A stretch of DNA of 28,262 nt from Paramacrobiotus richtersi (taxonomy: Eukaryota; Tardigrada; Eutardigrada; Parachela; Macrobiotidae). A program made the translations under genes and the position numbers. The notes beneath the pieces are model-generated. The model saw nothing but the letters and a program-made list of their open reading frames with translations, was not told where the DNA came from and made no database searches. This document shows, piece after piece, positions 1 to 11,736 of the stretch (positions are counted from its first letter, which is position 1; each line of letters begins with the position of its first letter). The DNA lies in contig JAQGAU010000429.1 of NCBI GenBank assembly GCA_034698045.1, positions 1-28,262 on the forward strand. Reading direction: 5' to 3'.

Positions 1-210
1 GGACCCTGCCGAGCGGGAGACTCGCACCGACCCGGAAGCGGACGAATCCGACTCCAAGTGGGCGTGGTCGCAGCCGCAGGCGGACTTCCCCACGCCGGGC
101 GCCGCGCCGCCGAGGAGGTGCCCGGGACGCTGGGCCTGGACAAGTACTACCCCGTCATCGCCGTCTTTCTCTTTATTGCCCTCCTCACCGCGTTTCTGTT
201 CAAACTCTGA
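1..210 (+). CDS. 3' end of a gene for a C-terminally membrane-anchored protein (partial)
   Basis: The reading frame ends at TGA 208-210. The last 25 or so codons give a tyrosine pair followed by about 20 mostly hydrophobic residues and a short basic end (FKL), which fits a tail anchor or last membrane helix. Third codon positions here are nearly all G or C. Upstream, bases 2 to about 112 read best in a different frame as an acidic, Pro/Ala-rich stretch (motif SKWAWSQPQADF), so the frame shifts by one between about 104 and 118, inside a GC-rich run. The shift may be a sequencing indel or real damage. The 5' part lies outside the window. The family was not recognised. An alternative is that the first stretch and the anchor belong to separate exons, but no splice signal is seen between them. 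Confidence 0.55.
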   Translation, partial: GPCRAGDSHRPGSGRIRLQVGVVAAAGGLPHAGRRAAEEVPGTLGLDKYYPVIAVFLFIALLTAFLFKL

Positions 211-1778
211 GCTTTGTCTTTTTTATTTTGACATTTTTCTGGTGACACACCTGCAGCTGTTGTCGGGTTTATACAGAGAATTCACCGAGTCAGTATTGAG
301 AATGGTTGAGTGGTTTATACACGGAAGATATGGAAGGATTAATGTATTTATGCGGTCAAAGTCATGAAGAATGCTAGGTAATTGGCGTTGATGGATATTG
401 TCGATACATGGATAAAAACGCACGGTATATTGCTTAGAAATGATATTTAATTTTAGCTCGGTGGGATTGCAGTTTCGTTTACTTGATGATTTATGTTTTT
501 AATTGTTTTTTCTACTATTTTTGCATTACAAATTCGTATTAGCCTGACATATGAGCCCCAAATTCTTGATTTGTCAATGGTCTACATTTATTGATTCCAT
601 TCGTACTTGTCGAGATTTCCGTTATGTAAACATAATTAATTTAAAAAAGCACAGATAATTATGCACAATTTTGCTCAGAAGTAGTTCATCATTCTTGCAA
701 CGCGTCGCCATTCTCAGGAGATATTGATGAAAGTACTGTTAGCTTGGTGCCACGCAGTTGCGCTTACAAATCAACAGTCAAGCAACTGGGATTCACTCTT
801 TGATGCAGTAATTAGCCTAATAAACTACATTTGCGAAAACCGTACTGTAACGAGATACTGTTGATTACATTAGCTCTGCAAACAATCAAGGTGAATCAAT
901 CGCTCAATACTATGTGCTCGTACACTGTTATCTACACAAAGTTCGCTTTTAATTGCATCTAGTCAACATCCGCTCGACCAGACATTCGTAGCACTAGCGA
1001 ACAACATCGCAGAGTTCATACCAGGTGCGGCAGGTACACAGTACATTTATCACACGGAAAACGGACATATAATTTAGAACAGCCAGAATAACTGGATGAA
1101 ACTTCTCCACTGGCTTTCGCAACTACGCTTGCAATAACTGACCCTTGGTCACCGTCAACGGCGTCGTAGGGAGTCAGGGACGTGAAACCTTTTCCACCAT
1201 TCGCCATGAATAAAATGCAGCAAAATATAGCTATCACCAGAGCCTATCACTGGTGTTGAAATCTTTTAATTCGGCCAGAACCATCATAGTCATGCTATAT
1301 TTTATATTCGAACGGAAATTCTCCGTTGAAAATCCTTGCTGTCAGCCAAAATTAGCACTTGCTATTAATGTTTCGACGTATTCGTTTTTAACAGCATGGT
1401 GATCGTAGTGTAATGGCTTCAGAAGTATGCAGTATAACTATACGCTTGTAAACTTGTATAGCTTGATTTTGCGTGGAAAACTGTGATAAAGTGTGGTCTA
1501 GTAAACCAGACTCTGGTTGTCTTTTTTTAATACACATAGTTTTTTTAACAGTTAACAATTTCAACAGTCTAATCCAACATCTATTCATCGTACTTAATGA
1601 ATGTTCCACGAACACAGAGAGCATTTCCTTTCTGCAACGAAATGTTCCTTTCTGCTCTGGTTTCTAGTTTAATCTGAGGTAATAACGATTTTTTCTGTTG
1701 CACTCTGCTGCTTATATAACACCTGCGATTACCGTGAAGAAAGGGGCAGAAATAAGTGAATACGTTTTTGTTGTGCAG
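211..1778. other. Intergenic or intronic stretch, nothing recognised
   Basis: AT-rich sequence with only short open frames of the length expected by chance. It separates the 3' end of the anchored-protein gene from the next GC-rich exon. No repeat or RNA gene was seen. Confidence 0.6.
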
Positions 1779-2053
1779 TGCGTGCCCTGATTGGCGAAAG
1801 TTGCGTCGGATAGCAAGACGGTATCGCTCATCTTCGACAAACCGGACCGGCACTTCTCGACGACGCCTCTCCACGTCGTGTCGGCGGAGAAGGCCGTGGA
1901 CGGGGCGCGACAACTGCTCAGCCGGGGCGACGGCGTGAACGGCGCCCATGTGGTGCACAATCTGGAGGAGGTCTGGGAGCGGTGGCCCGTGGAGAGTCTG
2001 GAGAATGAGGAGCTGTACTTTGTGCTGCTCAAGGAACTGCTGGACTTTGTCAG
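1779..2053 (+). CDS. GC-rich exon, probably an upstream part of the WDR24-like gene
   Basis: An acceptor (TTTTTGTTGTGCAG, ending 1778) and a donor (CAG|GTATCG at 2054) frame a GC-rich stretch. From about 1800 the frame ...VSLIFDKPDRHFS... is open to the donor with strong G/C bias at third positions, which shows the plus strand is coding. The first codons after the acceptor read better in another frame (RALIGESC), so a frame break is likely near 1795-1812. The end, rich in Leu and Glu (ENEELYFVLLKELLDFV), loosely resembles the helix that precedes the C-terminal zinc domain in WDR24 proteins. That resemblance and the matching strand are the only reasons to join it to the exons downstream; it could be a separate gene. 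A long open frame on the opposite strand here is the antisense shadow of this exon. Confidence 0.5.
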
Positions 2054-3193
2054 GTATCGGTTGGCCAAACCCAAGAATTTTCATTTTGCACTCTTTGTCC
2101 TGGCCTTCTTGAGTAAGGGTAATTGTGCTTTTTTCATGTCTGATATTTTCAAAATTTATTTGACTTTGTTTAACTCAGGGGTATTTAATTTACCGTACTG
2201 TAGCTTATTGATGCGAAACAACTTGATTTGTTCTGTAGTTGGTTTGTAAAGGTTAATTAATATTTTACGAAGTATCAGAAGATTCTTTTTTCTGACACGG
2301 AGTACGAGAACATCCTCTTTGTCGAGAAGATCCAGCGGGGCTATTAGGGATGGCCGGAAATATGTACGTGTTGTTTGTATTCAGCATTATTTTTAGTTAT
2401 CCATAAAACAGACGACAAAAATCCCAGCCGGCGATTGATGTAATTCTGGTGTCGCCTTGTGGTGTACCGGTTGATGCGTGCGGTTTGACGATAGTGTCGA
2501 ACGTCGTAGAGCGATGGCTGTCTATGCGGTATACGGTCGAGTATGAGTATCACGTTAGTCACTCGGGTGACTGAATCGTACTAGGTTCTGTGTTCATTTT
2601 AAAAGATTTTCTCATATATGTTTCCATTATCCTATGGGTTTATATTACCTTCTGTTGACGATTTTTTATTTCAATTGTGTACGGGTTTGTATTTAATTTT
2701 TAGAAAGAAATTATGTAAAAAAATTATTATGTAAATAAAATTTGATGGTGGTCGAACTGCGAAATTCTTTACAAACGTTCAAGCCATTGCTCTTCGACGT
2801 GTTGAATAACTGCTTAATCGACTTGGGGACAAAGTACGCGTGTTCGACATTATCATGTACTTGAGGAATCGAGGATTACGCATTGTTAATAATTATAATG
2901 TTGGCAATGGCGCGTACATTCGCTATAGTACAGACATGGATGTCAATAGGTTGGAATTGTAGTTTATTACAATATGTAGAATGTGGTAACTACTAACTGA
3001 AATGATATTTGCCGAATAATTTCTCTAACAAATAGTTGGGTGACGAAGCTGGTACAACAAACAGTTGACTAATCAGTGAAATGGTGATAGGTGGTCGGGA
3101 TGATGTGCACCTCCAACGTGGTCGGGATGATGTGCACCTCCAACGTGAAGAACGTGTGACAGTGTGTGACCATGGATGTTTGATTGTGTGTAG
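2054..3193 (+). other. Presumed intron(s), no firm exon
   Basis: Mostly AT-rich. Two small GC-richer patches (about 2298-2345 and 2429-2570) have open plus-strand frames but no convincing splice signals on both sides, so they are not called exons. A perfect 27-base tandem duplication lies at 3091-3144. Confidence 0.4.
3091..3144. repeat. Two-copy 27-bp tandem duplication
   Basis: Bases 3091-3117 and 3118-3144 are identical (GTGGTCGGGATGATGTGCAC then CTCCAAC), and the first three bases of a third copy follow. The perfect match implies a recent event, or an assembly stutter. Confidence 0.9.
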
Positions 3194-3314
3194 GAGGGCT
3201 TCGAAGTGCGCACTGAACTGCCCTACGGGCGCATGACCGCGTGGACTCGGCGCACTGCAAGGGCATGGTCACCAAAATGCTCCTCGAGGCCTGGATTCTC
3301 GATCACATCGCGAG
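3194..3314 (+). CDS. Penultimate exon of the WDR24-like gene
   Basis: An acceptor (TGTGTGTAG ending 3193) and a donor (GCGAG|GTACAC at 3315) bound 121 GC-rich bases. The second half reads ...MVTKMLLEAWILDHIA, which fits the aromatic-hydrophobic helix (W..SYIDLL-type) just before the zinc domain of WDR24 proteins. The first half reads best in another frame (EGFEVRTELPYGRM), giving one break near 3230-3240. The frame at the donor also does not join the next exon in phase. The assignment rests on position and short local similarity, so it is tentative. Confidence 0.45.
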
Positions 3315-3513
3315 GTACACTCATTCTCTCACAGCAACTTCACGTACGGATCACATGTAGCTTTACTATCTCGTTCTTTACAATAACAGTAACAGACTGT
3401 TTATAATGGTCCGTTCTCAACGTTAAATTATTTTTCCATGTTAAATACCGACTAATGTAATACAAAAAGTAGGTATGTGTTGACGTGCTATAGAATGTCT
3501 GTCGCTTTTCCAG

Positions 3514-3811
3514 CTGTTCACCATCGCCAGCGAGATGCCACATGCCCGCCATCCTGACCGGGTATCTCGACCAGCCGTCGACGACGGTGTACGCTAACTG
3601 CAACATGTGCGTGGGCTGGTACTGCACGAGCTGCCGCAAGGTGACCAACACCTTCTCCCTCTGCCAGCTGCCCGTCCAGGGCCTCTACGTCTGGTACCAG
3701 GGCTGCGCGCACGGCGGCCACCTGCCGCACATTCTGGAGTGGTTCAACACGTTCACACGGTGCCCCACGGGATGCGGCCACCTCGGTCAATACATTTCAA
3801 CGGGTGGATAG
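3514..3811 (+). pseudogene. WDR24-like C-terminal RING/zinc-finger exon (GATOR2 subunit), damaged
   Basis: WDR24 is a beta-propeller subunit of GATOR2, which opposes GATOR1 and so promotes TORC1 activation at the lysosome when amino acids are present; its C-terminal RING-like domain holds the complex together. After the acceptor TTTTCCAG (ending 3513) the exon reads LFTIASEM, then shifts one base near 3540, and continues to the stop at 3809-3811. The hallmark GCAHGGHLPHILEWF followed by CPTGCGHL is plain and favours WDR24 over WDR59, whose family ends in a CGCHC-type motif. Three expected zinc ligands are replaced by one-base changes: Phe at 3653-3655 (CSLC site), Tyr at 3695-3697 (WCQGC site) and Gly at 3785-3787 (last Cys). 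The remaining Cys/His residues are in place. It is either a pseudogene or error-rich sequence of a real gene. Confidence 0.75.
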
Positions 3812-4569
3812 ACTGAAGAACAGCAGCGCCTTCTTGCCTCTTGTTTCCCTGCAATTGTCTTTTTATCGATTTTTACAGCGTTTGGTTGCGTGCTGTATGT
3901 CGGTTGTGCTCTGAATTGATGGATTCGGATGTTGTTTGGGGCATTCATTTTGTTGTTTGGAGAAAAAAGTGAAGGCTGTCAAAGGAACGCGTCTCGCAGG
4001 GATGCAAACTTTGAAATACCGGATGTGTACTTCTCTGAATACATTTGGGCTCTTTCTTCGCTTTGTTGTACATTATTCTTACAATTAGTTTATAATTAGT
4101 TAGTTTACAGTCCATGTACACAAGGGCTGAAGTCCCTTATTAACGTCCACAGACCATTATGAAACACTCAAACATTTGCGCGCATTCAATACGGACAATA
4201 CACGGCCATATACATAAAGATAATATCCTCGATGTTCAAGATGGCCATATTTACATATATACATAGAGCTTGGTACTTGATACACTATTTAAATAGGTCG
4301 AAAAAGGTCACTGAGCTGTGCGGATTTCAGAATATGTTGTATCTACAACAGTAGCGATACCAAGCGGACTATGGCAATCCTGTGACTTCCAGCGTTCCGA
4401 GAAGTGCGTACTGTATTTCATGATGCGTATTTCTGTTTTCTTGCTAGTACAACCATAGTGAAGCTGAAGAAGGCCATCTTCTGAACTGAAGAGATGCCCT
4501 ATCTCTTCAGTCGTACTAGGGTACAACACAACGTATTTGCATACCAGTAGTAGAAACTCTACATAGATA
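3812..4569. other. Non-coding stretch downstream of the WDR24-like exon
   Basis: AT-rich; it would contain the 3' UTR and intergenic DNA. No clear AATAAA signal was found close to the stop. Antisense open frames at 4308-4613 are of chance length. Confidence 0.45.
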
Positions 4570-4830
4570 GTACCTCTTTGGAGATGCGGTGCTGAAAAGC
4601 CTGGAGCCTTCATCGCCGATACAAATCCTCAGTCCAACTGCGAAATGAACGGATGCACTTTCATGATATGTGAATATCGGTCGCAATCGAGCTGGGTTGC
4701 ACAAAACAAAACCGGACGAAATGCAAAACTTTTTTGCGTTCTTCCAGAACGTTCGCATCTGGCTATCCATTTAAGTTCAACCGGTTACGGAGACTGGCAA
4801 GAAATTCGGATTCGCTTCTATCGGGTTTAA
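4570..4830 (+). CDS. Ambiguous open stretch, possible unidentified exon
   Basis: The plus-strand frame is open from after a TAG near 4565 to TAA 4828-4830, about 86 codons, with a possible start ATG at 4645 and motifs such as STGYGDWQEIRIRFYRV. The opposite strand is open over much of the same interval (4516-4770), so strand is uncertain. The length is within what base composition gives by chance. No family is recognised. It is listed because a second open stretch follows at 4958. Confidence 0.2.
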   Translation, partial: VPLWRCGAEKPGAFIADTNPQSNCEMNGCTFMICEYRSQSSWVAQNKTGRNAKLFCVLPERSHLAIHLSSTGYGDWQEIRIRFYRV

Positions 4831-4957
4831 ATGCGTTCGCTTGTGGCTTGTCATATGCTTGATAAATCCACTCTGGCGGGCGTTTTCGTACATTTAAATG
4901 ACTGTGCAACCTAAACTGACTATCCGTTGCGGTATCAATAGCATCCGCCTGATTAGT

Positions 4958-5346
4958 AATGGAGGGATCGAAAGACTAGTTGCCGTATTTCTTCGAAAGC
5001 AATATGCGATGAACTTTCCGAACAACTCATCAAGTCTGCAGCCGTCGGGTACAGCGATGCTTCTTCAAAGTGCGTAATCATTATTCTGGAGAAGATAAAC
5101 TGCTTTTCCATCTGCGAAAAACTGTTCCATAAGAACACTGGAGGTGCAAATGTGCATGATTCCGTGTGGATGCACAACAGCCAAACAATCCAGAATATGC
5201 GGGAAGTTTGGAAACCATGTGTCAGTCCGCGGTCATTTCGCATTGGCGCAAAACTAAATGTAATCATGGAAGAGAGCATTGATTTTCGAAGTTGTTGTTG
5301 TTGGTTGGTTGCTATGCGCAGCGTAATGTTGTTGTTGGGTGGTTGA
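4958..5346 (+). CDS. Ambiguous open stretch on both strands, possible unidentified exon
   Basis: About 128 plus-strand codons are open to the stop at 5344-5346, with protein-like content (for example ICEKLFHKNTGGANVHDSVW) and a GTT-repeat end that encodes a Cys run. The minus strand is also open for about 108 codons (4953-5279). Third-position GC does not separate the two. Roughly one open run of this length is expected by chance in a window of this size and composition, so this is a weak candidate with no recognised domain. Confidence 0.18.
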
Positions 5347-6645
5347 AATTAAGCTAACAGAGTACAACATTGCCTTCGCTAACGTTACAGGGAGCCAGAA
5401 TTATAGACTGAATTGAGCATAAGGATTATGAACATTAAGGATTTCGAAGTTACCTAAGATGCTGTTGAGTTCATTAATGATTGTGCCGTTTACGTCATAT
5501 TAAGTTGTACCTTCCACATAATTATATATATATCGATAAATACACGAACATTTCCAGAAAAATTAAGAAAACCATTAGGAATAATACAGAACGCTGGCGA
5601 GTACAGTTTCCGACAGAACCGGTACACACTAACAATTGTAAGAGTAAGTACATGCAGTTCCGTAACGAGCGTATACTGTGACATAAGGTAGTGCACCGTA
5701 TTAATAATTAAATTTCGTACTGTTTCACATTTACTGATGCAATACTGTATGTGCCGTACTGGCATTTCCTTTGCGGTATTATGTACCGCAACAGCGCATG
5801 AATGTTTTCGTTTTGTCCGTATTGACTGACTGAAACAGTTGTCCAAAACGCTATACTTTTCAACGTTGCTGCATAAAAAATGTTGTAACCCGGCGCCACT
5901 GGCCAACACAATACAATAAGTACAACAGAATAATCCGCCAGTGAGCCAACAAACATTTTAGCGAATAAGCTTAAAAGTGTGAGCAAAGGAAAATCATCAC
6001 AACACGGGGTACCAGAGTGGTCTATATGCAACAACTCGATAGCCAGCTAAAGGTCATCTGTAGTTTATGTACTAGTACGTGTTCCTATGCCTGCATTTGT
6101 TTTGTTTGCAGAACGTCTGTGAAGCCAAAACGTTGTCTATATCCAGTAACGATAAGCGAAAGCACTTCAAATTGATATGCCAACTATTTGCTTGACCGGA
6201 CATCGGGTCGGAACTTTTCACACTCGTACAGTTAAAGTAATCGAGTAAGCGATGGCTAAATAACGCCGGCCGTAAGGAAAATTAAAGCCCTGACGTATAA
6301 CATGTCAGTTCCTAACAACAAGTATGTGTTAACAACAATGTCAGTTCCTCTGGTGTCCTGAGCTTACGTACAGCATCCATCACTTGAAATTCGAAAGAAT
6401 AAAACAACAAGTACATCACATCAGATTACAAGGTTTCCCGATTAACGCGTACGGATGACGGAACTATGTAAAGTACAGCACCTTGCAACCGGAATACCGG
6501 CCGCCGGCATGCGGCTCGTTGGCTTATCCGGATCTGAATCGTAGAGAAAACGATTAATTTTGATAATGTTAAAAGGTTGCACTAAGTACTAGTAAGCATT
6601 TAATTGCAGGAACAAGAGTTGCTTTTTTCTATCGCCACCGTTCTG

Positions 6646-6740
6646 AGGGTCCCAGTACTCGGCACATTCATGTCAAGGGGCTGGCCCTAATCCATACGAA
6701 CTCCAGCCAATGGGGAGAGGAGCCTTCACCATTCGTCTCC
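6646..6740 (-). mobile_element. tRNA-derived SINE-like element, copy 1
   Basis: On the minus strand a pol III A-box-like block (CGAATGGTGAAGG, 6723-6735) is followed some 20 bases on by a B-box-like block (GAGTTCGTAT, 6694-6703). Further on the element ends in GAGTACTGGGACCCTCAG. The same order of blocks recurs at 22697-22797, also on the minus strand. It does not fold into a proper tRNA cloverleaf, so it is read as a short interspersed element head, not a tRNA gene. Identity between the copies is only moderate, and the call rests on visual alignment. Confidence 0.3.
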
Positions 6741-7080
6741 GTGAGAAAATTTGAACAACGTGCAACGATTGTTGTCCCCGATAGTCAATTGCCTTGCATG
6801 TTTTAGTTGATCAAAAGAAACGGAAGAAGTCACCTCCAAAGAAGGCTACATCCATTGCGGGTCGACTGTAAGTTTGTATCCGTCGCTGACAGCGGGATGA
6901 CATTACCGCGACTGATAATTCGGAAAACTGACAAGCAAACTGCTGGACGCCGATGACCGCGGGTGTCGCAACTACACAAGTATGCTTTTTATCCGATGGA
7001 CAGTGAACTGGTATTATACGTGTGTCGTATTGCACTAATAGCAGAGCGCACAATCTAGTTTCAGGTATGTCTCTTCAGTC

Positions 7081-7130
7081 GTAGTCACGCGATTTGCCAA
7101 TAGACGTAGTCACGCGATTTGCCAATATAC
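7081..7130. repeat. Two-copy 25-bp tandem duplication
   Basis: 7081-7105 and 7106-7130 match at 24 of 25 positions (GTAGTCACGCGATTTGCCAA then TAGAC or TATAC). Confidence 0.9.
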
Positions 7131-8494
7131 GCCGGATACTGTAAACATAAGTGACATTCCGGTTCACTAAAAGTGCAGTTTATGAATTTATAATAGTATG
7201 AATCGATCAATACCACATTGAATTTACTAAAGACGTTTGCTTACGTGAACCAACCATCCCAGCAGGTAATGCAGGTAGATACATACCGTATGCTCATAGC
7301 GTATGGTACACCTGTGATATGCTGTGCAAGAATCAGCCTACGGAATCGGTTCGGCTTACGACCACCTGGCGCAGTAAACTGCCAGACCGACAGCGAAGGA
7401 GGAACGCATTATCGATTAATGCATAAATCAGTAAATAATTAGCAACGTTTGTAATCTGTTGGATAATTCTTTTCCAAATTCGAGTTCAAGGAAACTATTT
7501 GTACTGAAAGTACCGATTTGTGCGGTTATTGTTGAAGAATCACATTTTATTGTGGGTAGGACGGTTTACAGTACATGCGAGCGATACAACACTGACAACA
7601 GCTAACGCGATATGATATTGTATCGCGGTGTGTGCTTCAGTTATGCACGAAGCGTATCACAGCTGTGAATCCATAAAAGACTGACATGCTGGCGTAATAT
7701 TAATAAGAGAACAATTTCATTCTGTACTCTATAAATGCATGTAGACTAAACAAGGAAATTGTTCTCTGATTATGCCAGTGTGCGGCTTCACTCTAGTTAC
7801 AAACATGGGTCTCCGTTGTATGATCATGACGCACACTTTATGCAATGCAAGCACAGCGTGAATTTCTACGACAACAGTGGGGAAATGTGTAGACAACGAA
7901 CACCTCAGCGTGTTGCCTCAGTGAATATCGTGTGGAATTGGCGAAGAAAGCACACTGCACTATTTTTTGTTTTGTGCCAACTACAATTCGTGTCTGCCAG
8001 CTGTTTGAAAGTGTACGACTTGCCCCGGTTTCACGGATCCAGTGTTCTTGAACAAGCCTTGGCTTATTTTGTTACTAACCAAATTCCTTGAAAAATCTGA
8101 ACGTTTCGGGCTTGTTTGACTTGGACACAATACAAACTCCATCCCATCTCCACGCCAGTTTTGATTTGTTGAAGCGACGGTCCTTTTTTAAGGATTCTGC
8201 TGTCTAGCAACAACCACAATAACGAACACTGCAGGCCTTCGTTATTACCGTGATGACTGCGTCACAACACAGCACAATATAATTCTATTCTCTTCTGATT
8301 AAACAATATCTTCGTATTTGACCTTTTGATTCGTTAGTAAGCATTAAGTAGAAATGTAATCCACGAAAAAGTTTCGTTTTCTTTCACTCATATTTTAAAC
8401 GATGCTTGTGCGAGCCGTATAATGACTAGTGCATTACCGTATTAAATGATGCAGAACATCGTAATGCAAATCGTCCAAAGGTACGCTATACCAT

Positions 8495-8512
8495 CGCGAC
8501 CGTGGCGTCGCG
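8495..8512. repeat. GC-rich hairpin
   Basis: The arms CGCGAC (8495-8500) and GTCGCG (8507-8512) flank a 6-base loop inside a short GC island within AT-rich DNA. No function can be assigned. Confidence 0.35.
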
Positions 8513-11500
8513 GCCGATTATTAATTATCTACGGTCGCCCGTTAGTTGACGGATAGTACGTATACAGTACAATCTGTCCTGCCAGTTGTCGGTCTTAGCA
8601 TCCCAGTAAAAAATGTCATTTACATATCAAGGCGGTTGTAGCCTTGGTAGATAAAGTGGCGTTTGTCAATGTACCGCATTTTCCTGCTGGGAATCTTGCC
8701 CTCTAAAGACAGGTGTGCTGGTCGAATTCGATTTAGTTCGTAGTGATGCCGTCGAGCAAGCGCTTCTAGCCGAAATATACATGTTGATGATTTGTAAGTA
8801 TTTTTGGTTTTTGTTGTACAGTCGACTCAGCCACATTTTGTCTTCTCCTTACTCGGCTGATATTGGTATATTGAATCTGGTCTTGTATTACTCGGATGCT
8901 GTAACAATATCTGTATATAAAACAATACAATCAAATAAAAAACTTATTCCAATCAGCGCGAATATATATTATATATTGGTATATTTCGTCGCCAGCTTTG
9001 ACTTGAAGCTGCTTCACTAACGGTGCATAAAGCTCTTCGTAAGGTCCTTAGTGCCAGTCCCGTTTCTGCATACAATCACCAATCAGCCAAATCGTTTATA
9101 GCAGATCTGAAAAACTTGCAACTTTTTGCGAACGCGCCATAAATGTCAGACCGATCGACTTACAGTAAAGGTCGACTGCAGAAGCGTTTTTAGCAAGTAT
9201 TTTTTGCCTGAGAAAAACCCGCGATACTTTCCAATGACAGTCATTTTTGCGTGTGTGTTATCTAATGTTTAATGTTTCTTCTGAAGCAGGCAAACCCGTT
9301 TCCGGGACTCTAACCTGTTCGTAATAAAAACTAACGAGGCGTTCTCATGGTGCCAGTCTTCCAGACGTTGGGGATGTCGAAGGGATCGAGAACGGTTGAC
9401 TCCGATCAACCTTCCGTTTAAGACCAATTCCTGTATTGTTTCGAGTTGAAAATGACTAGTCGTTAAAGAGAAATCGAAAACGCAGCTTCTTTCTTCAGGA
9501 TGCTTATCGGCTGCGTCTCAACTGGTTAAAATTTAATGTTAGTTTATCATTAGCAAACTTTGATTGTACTGAAGTTCAACAGCATGACCTCAAACCATAA
9601 ATTACAAATTAATCATCCAAGATAAAACAATTATGATAACCACGTATCTAAAAACCTTCGTATGTACAGGAAATTCAACGAAAAGGTCTTATCTGCAAGA
9701 AAGCACCACAAAAGAACCGAAACAGCTTTTTGGTGTAGAAGTACAGTAAGAAGGTAGCGAAGATTGTGTAATAAGTTGCATGCCTTGTTGTATGCAACTG
9801 TGTGCGTGCGTGCAAATAAGTGCGATTGCTTTTATCATTAGAATTAGGCTTTGAATTAAATGCTGTATATGTAAATAATTATTTCTGTGACCATTCCAGT
9901 TACTAGCAGATTTAATATATACCGTATTCCATATATAGTACGGTACACATCGCACGCAGGATATGTGTTACGGTACGGAATCTGTGTATCGCCATGCAGC
10001 ACACGCATAACAAGGCAAGATAAACAAACATCCTTACAGTTACGGCCGATTTTCAAATGTCCGGTAAGCCGCCCCTTTTTCTCTGGCGAAAGAGACAATA
10101 ATTTGCAGAGAGACGCCTGGTCCGGCCGCGCACACTAAAACGCTATTTCTCCATGCTTCGATCTGTTGCTTGACCAGTTCGTGACTGACGCGCTAATGTA
10201 GGAATTTAGAATGCAACGTGAACTCCCTCGATCGTTTCCCCGGACATGATGTACTGTATTTCTCTGTGATGTACTGTTCACCATTTCTCTATTCAGGCCG
10301 CTTTCCACATGCAGTGCTCTGACAAACATGAACACCGCACCAACTGGGAAATGCTCTGGGTGTAAATTATAATAAAACTGACTGAAAAGAGTACATATCA
10401 TAATCTTCAGGATTATGAGAGGTATCGGCATTATGTGGATTTGTTTCCTCTTGGCCCAAGTGACATGGCTGGCTGTTTCGGACCCTAGCACAGATGCCTT
10501 AGAATACAGAGACAGCAATCTCATGCTGTGCATTTACTGTACGTGCATTTACGGACATTTCCCCGCAAAAAAACACTGGCAACGACTTTTTGTTCCAACA
10601 ATTTAATTCGTTTTCTGGAAAATCGTAATGGCAACTTTCAATGTTTTTGTCTGATTGGTTCCACTGTTAATGGTGTAGTGTTGTCCTTAGCGGCGGTTAC
10701 TTGGCTTATGCAGCGATCGGCGAACTTCGCTTGTGAAAATTTCACCGCGTCTGGGTTAAGTGGACTTTGTTTCTGTTGTAATCATGTAGCCAGCAAGTTC
10801 CATAATCCATACAATAAAAGTTCATATTGCCTAGCTAGTCATCTTCATTATAACAAGTAAGCCGAAATTATTTATTTCATAGTGGAGTAAAATCCCGTTG
10901 AAACACATATGCAGTCAGTGGCGTTGAAACTGCTTCTAGGAGACGCTGCCGCACATCGACCTCCATGACGGCCGTCGTGGCGTACTGTATGGAGGTCCTC
11001 CGTGAATAAGCGCAGTGCAGGTTTGTATGAGCCTGTGGATACATACACATTCTTAGCAAGCTTCGATTTGAAAGACTGCCGCCGGAAAAAGAACTGTAGC
11101 CGGAAGTCTAACGCAACATTTTGCAGTCCTTGTATAAGGATTCAGTGGTATCGCACTGAAGAGTAAATCACCGAGCGAAAGAATCTTGACAACAGCATGC
11201 ACACTCACAGCGATGCTACGCATGCGTACACTTTCGAGTGTCAACAACTACTGTAATACACTATAATATGGTAAACGATAATGCAACAAAGTTACAGGTG
11301 GACGATAGGTTGTAAATTGATGCCAACATTAATGGTGTAAACAGAGGTCACAGTTTGTTGCGGGCGGGAGTTTTAAAGTGCCAGTGTTAAAACAATTTTT
11401 CATTAATTAATATAATGTTACACTAACTGCAAAATCAATTTACGTATTTCAGAATTAAGCGTACGGCTAAAAGCTACAAACCGAGATGTTAGAATGTCTG

Positions 11501-11682
11501 GATGAGGATGAGTGACTATTGCTAAGCATCAACGGTTGCGAGTTGTACTGCATGGAATAGAAGAAGGTCGTGCAAGTCGTGGCTGGTTCCTGTCTACGCA
11601 GATTTTTGGGCCAGACGGTTTTAGTTTTTATCACCATATGACGCATTCCATTCCATCGATTACTGTTGCCATGCATACATAA

Positions 11683-11736
11683 TAATTATGAGGACTGCTT
11701 TATCTGGTGTAATTATGAGGACTGGTTTATCTGGTG
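11683..11736. repeat. Two-copy 27-bp tandem duplication
   Basis: 11683-11709 and 11710-11736 (TAATTATGAGGACTGSTTTA then TCTGGTG) differ at one base. Confidence 0.9.

Noticed and set aside
1581-2084. Open frame of 167 codons on the minus strand
   Set aside because: It is antisense to the GC-rich plus-strand exon, whose splice sites and codon bias fit the plus strand; high GC removes stops on both strands.
2429-2570. Extra exon of the WDR24-like gene
   Set aside because: An open plus-strand frame follows an acceptor-like CCCAG, but it shows no similarity to the family and has no donor.
7759-8091. A 110-codon plus-strand frame as a gene
   Set aside because: Chance length, AT-rich context, no recognisable motif.
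10135-10533. A 132-codon minus-strand frame as a gene
   Set aside because: About one open run of this length is expected by chance with this base composition; no domain or splice context.
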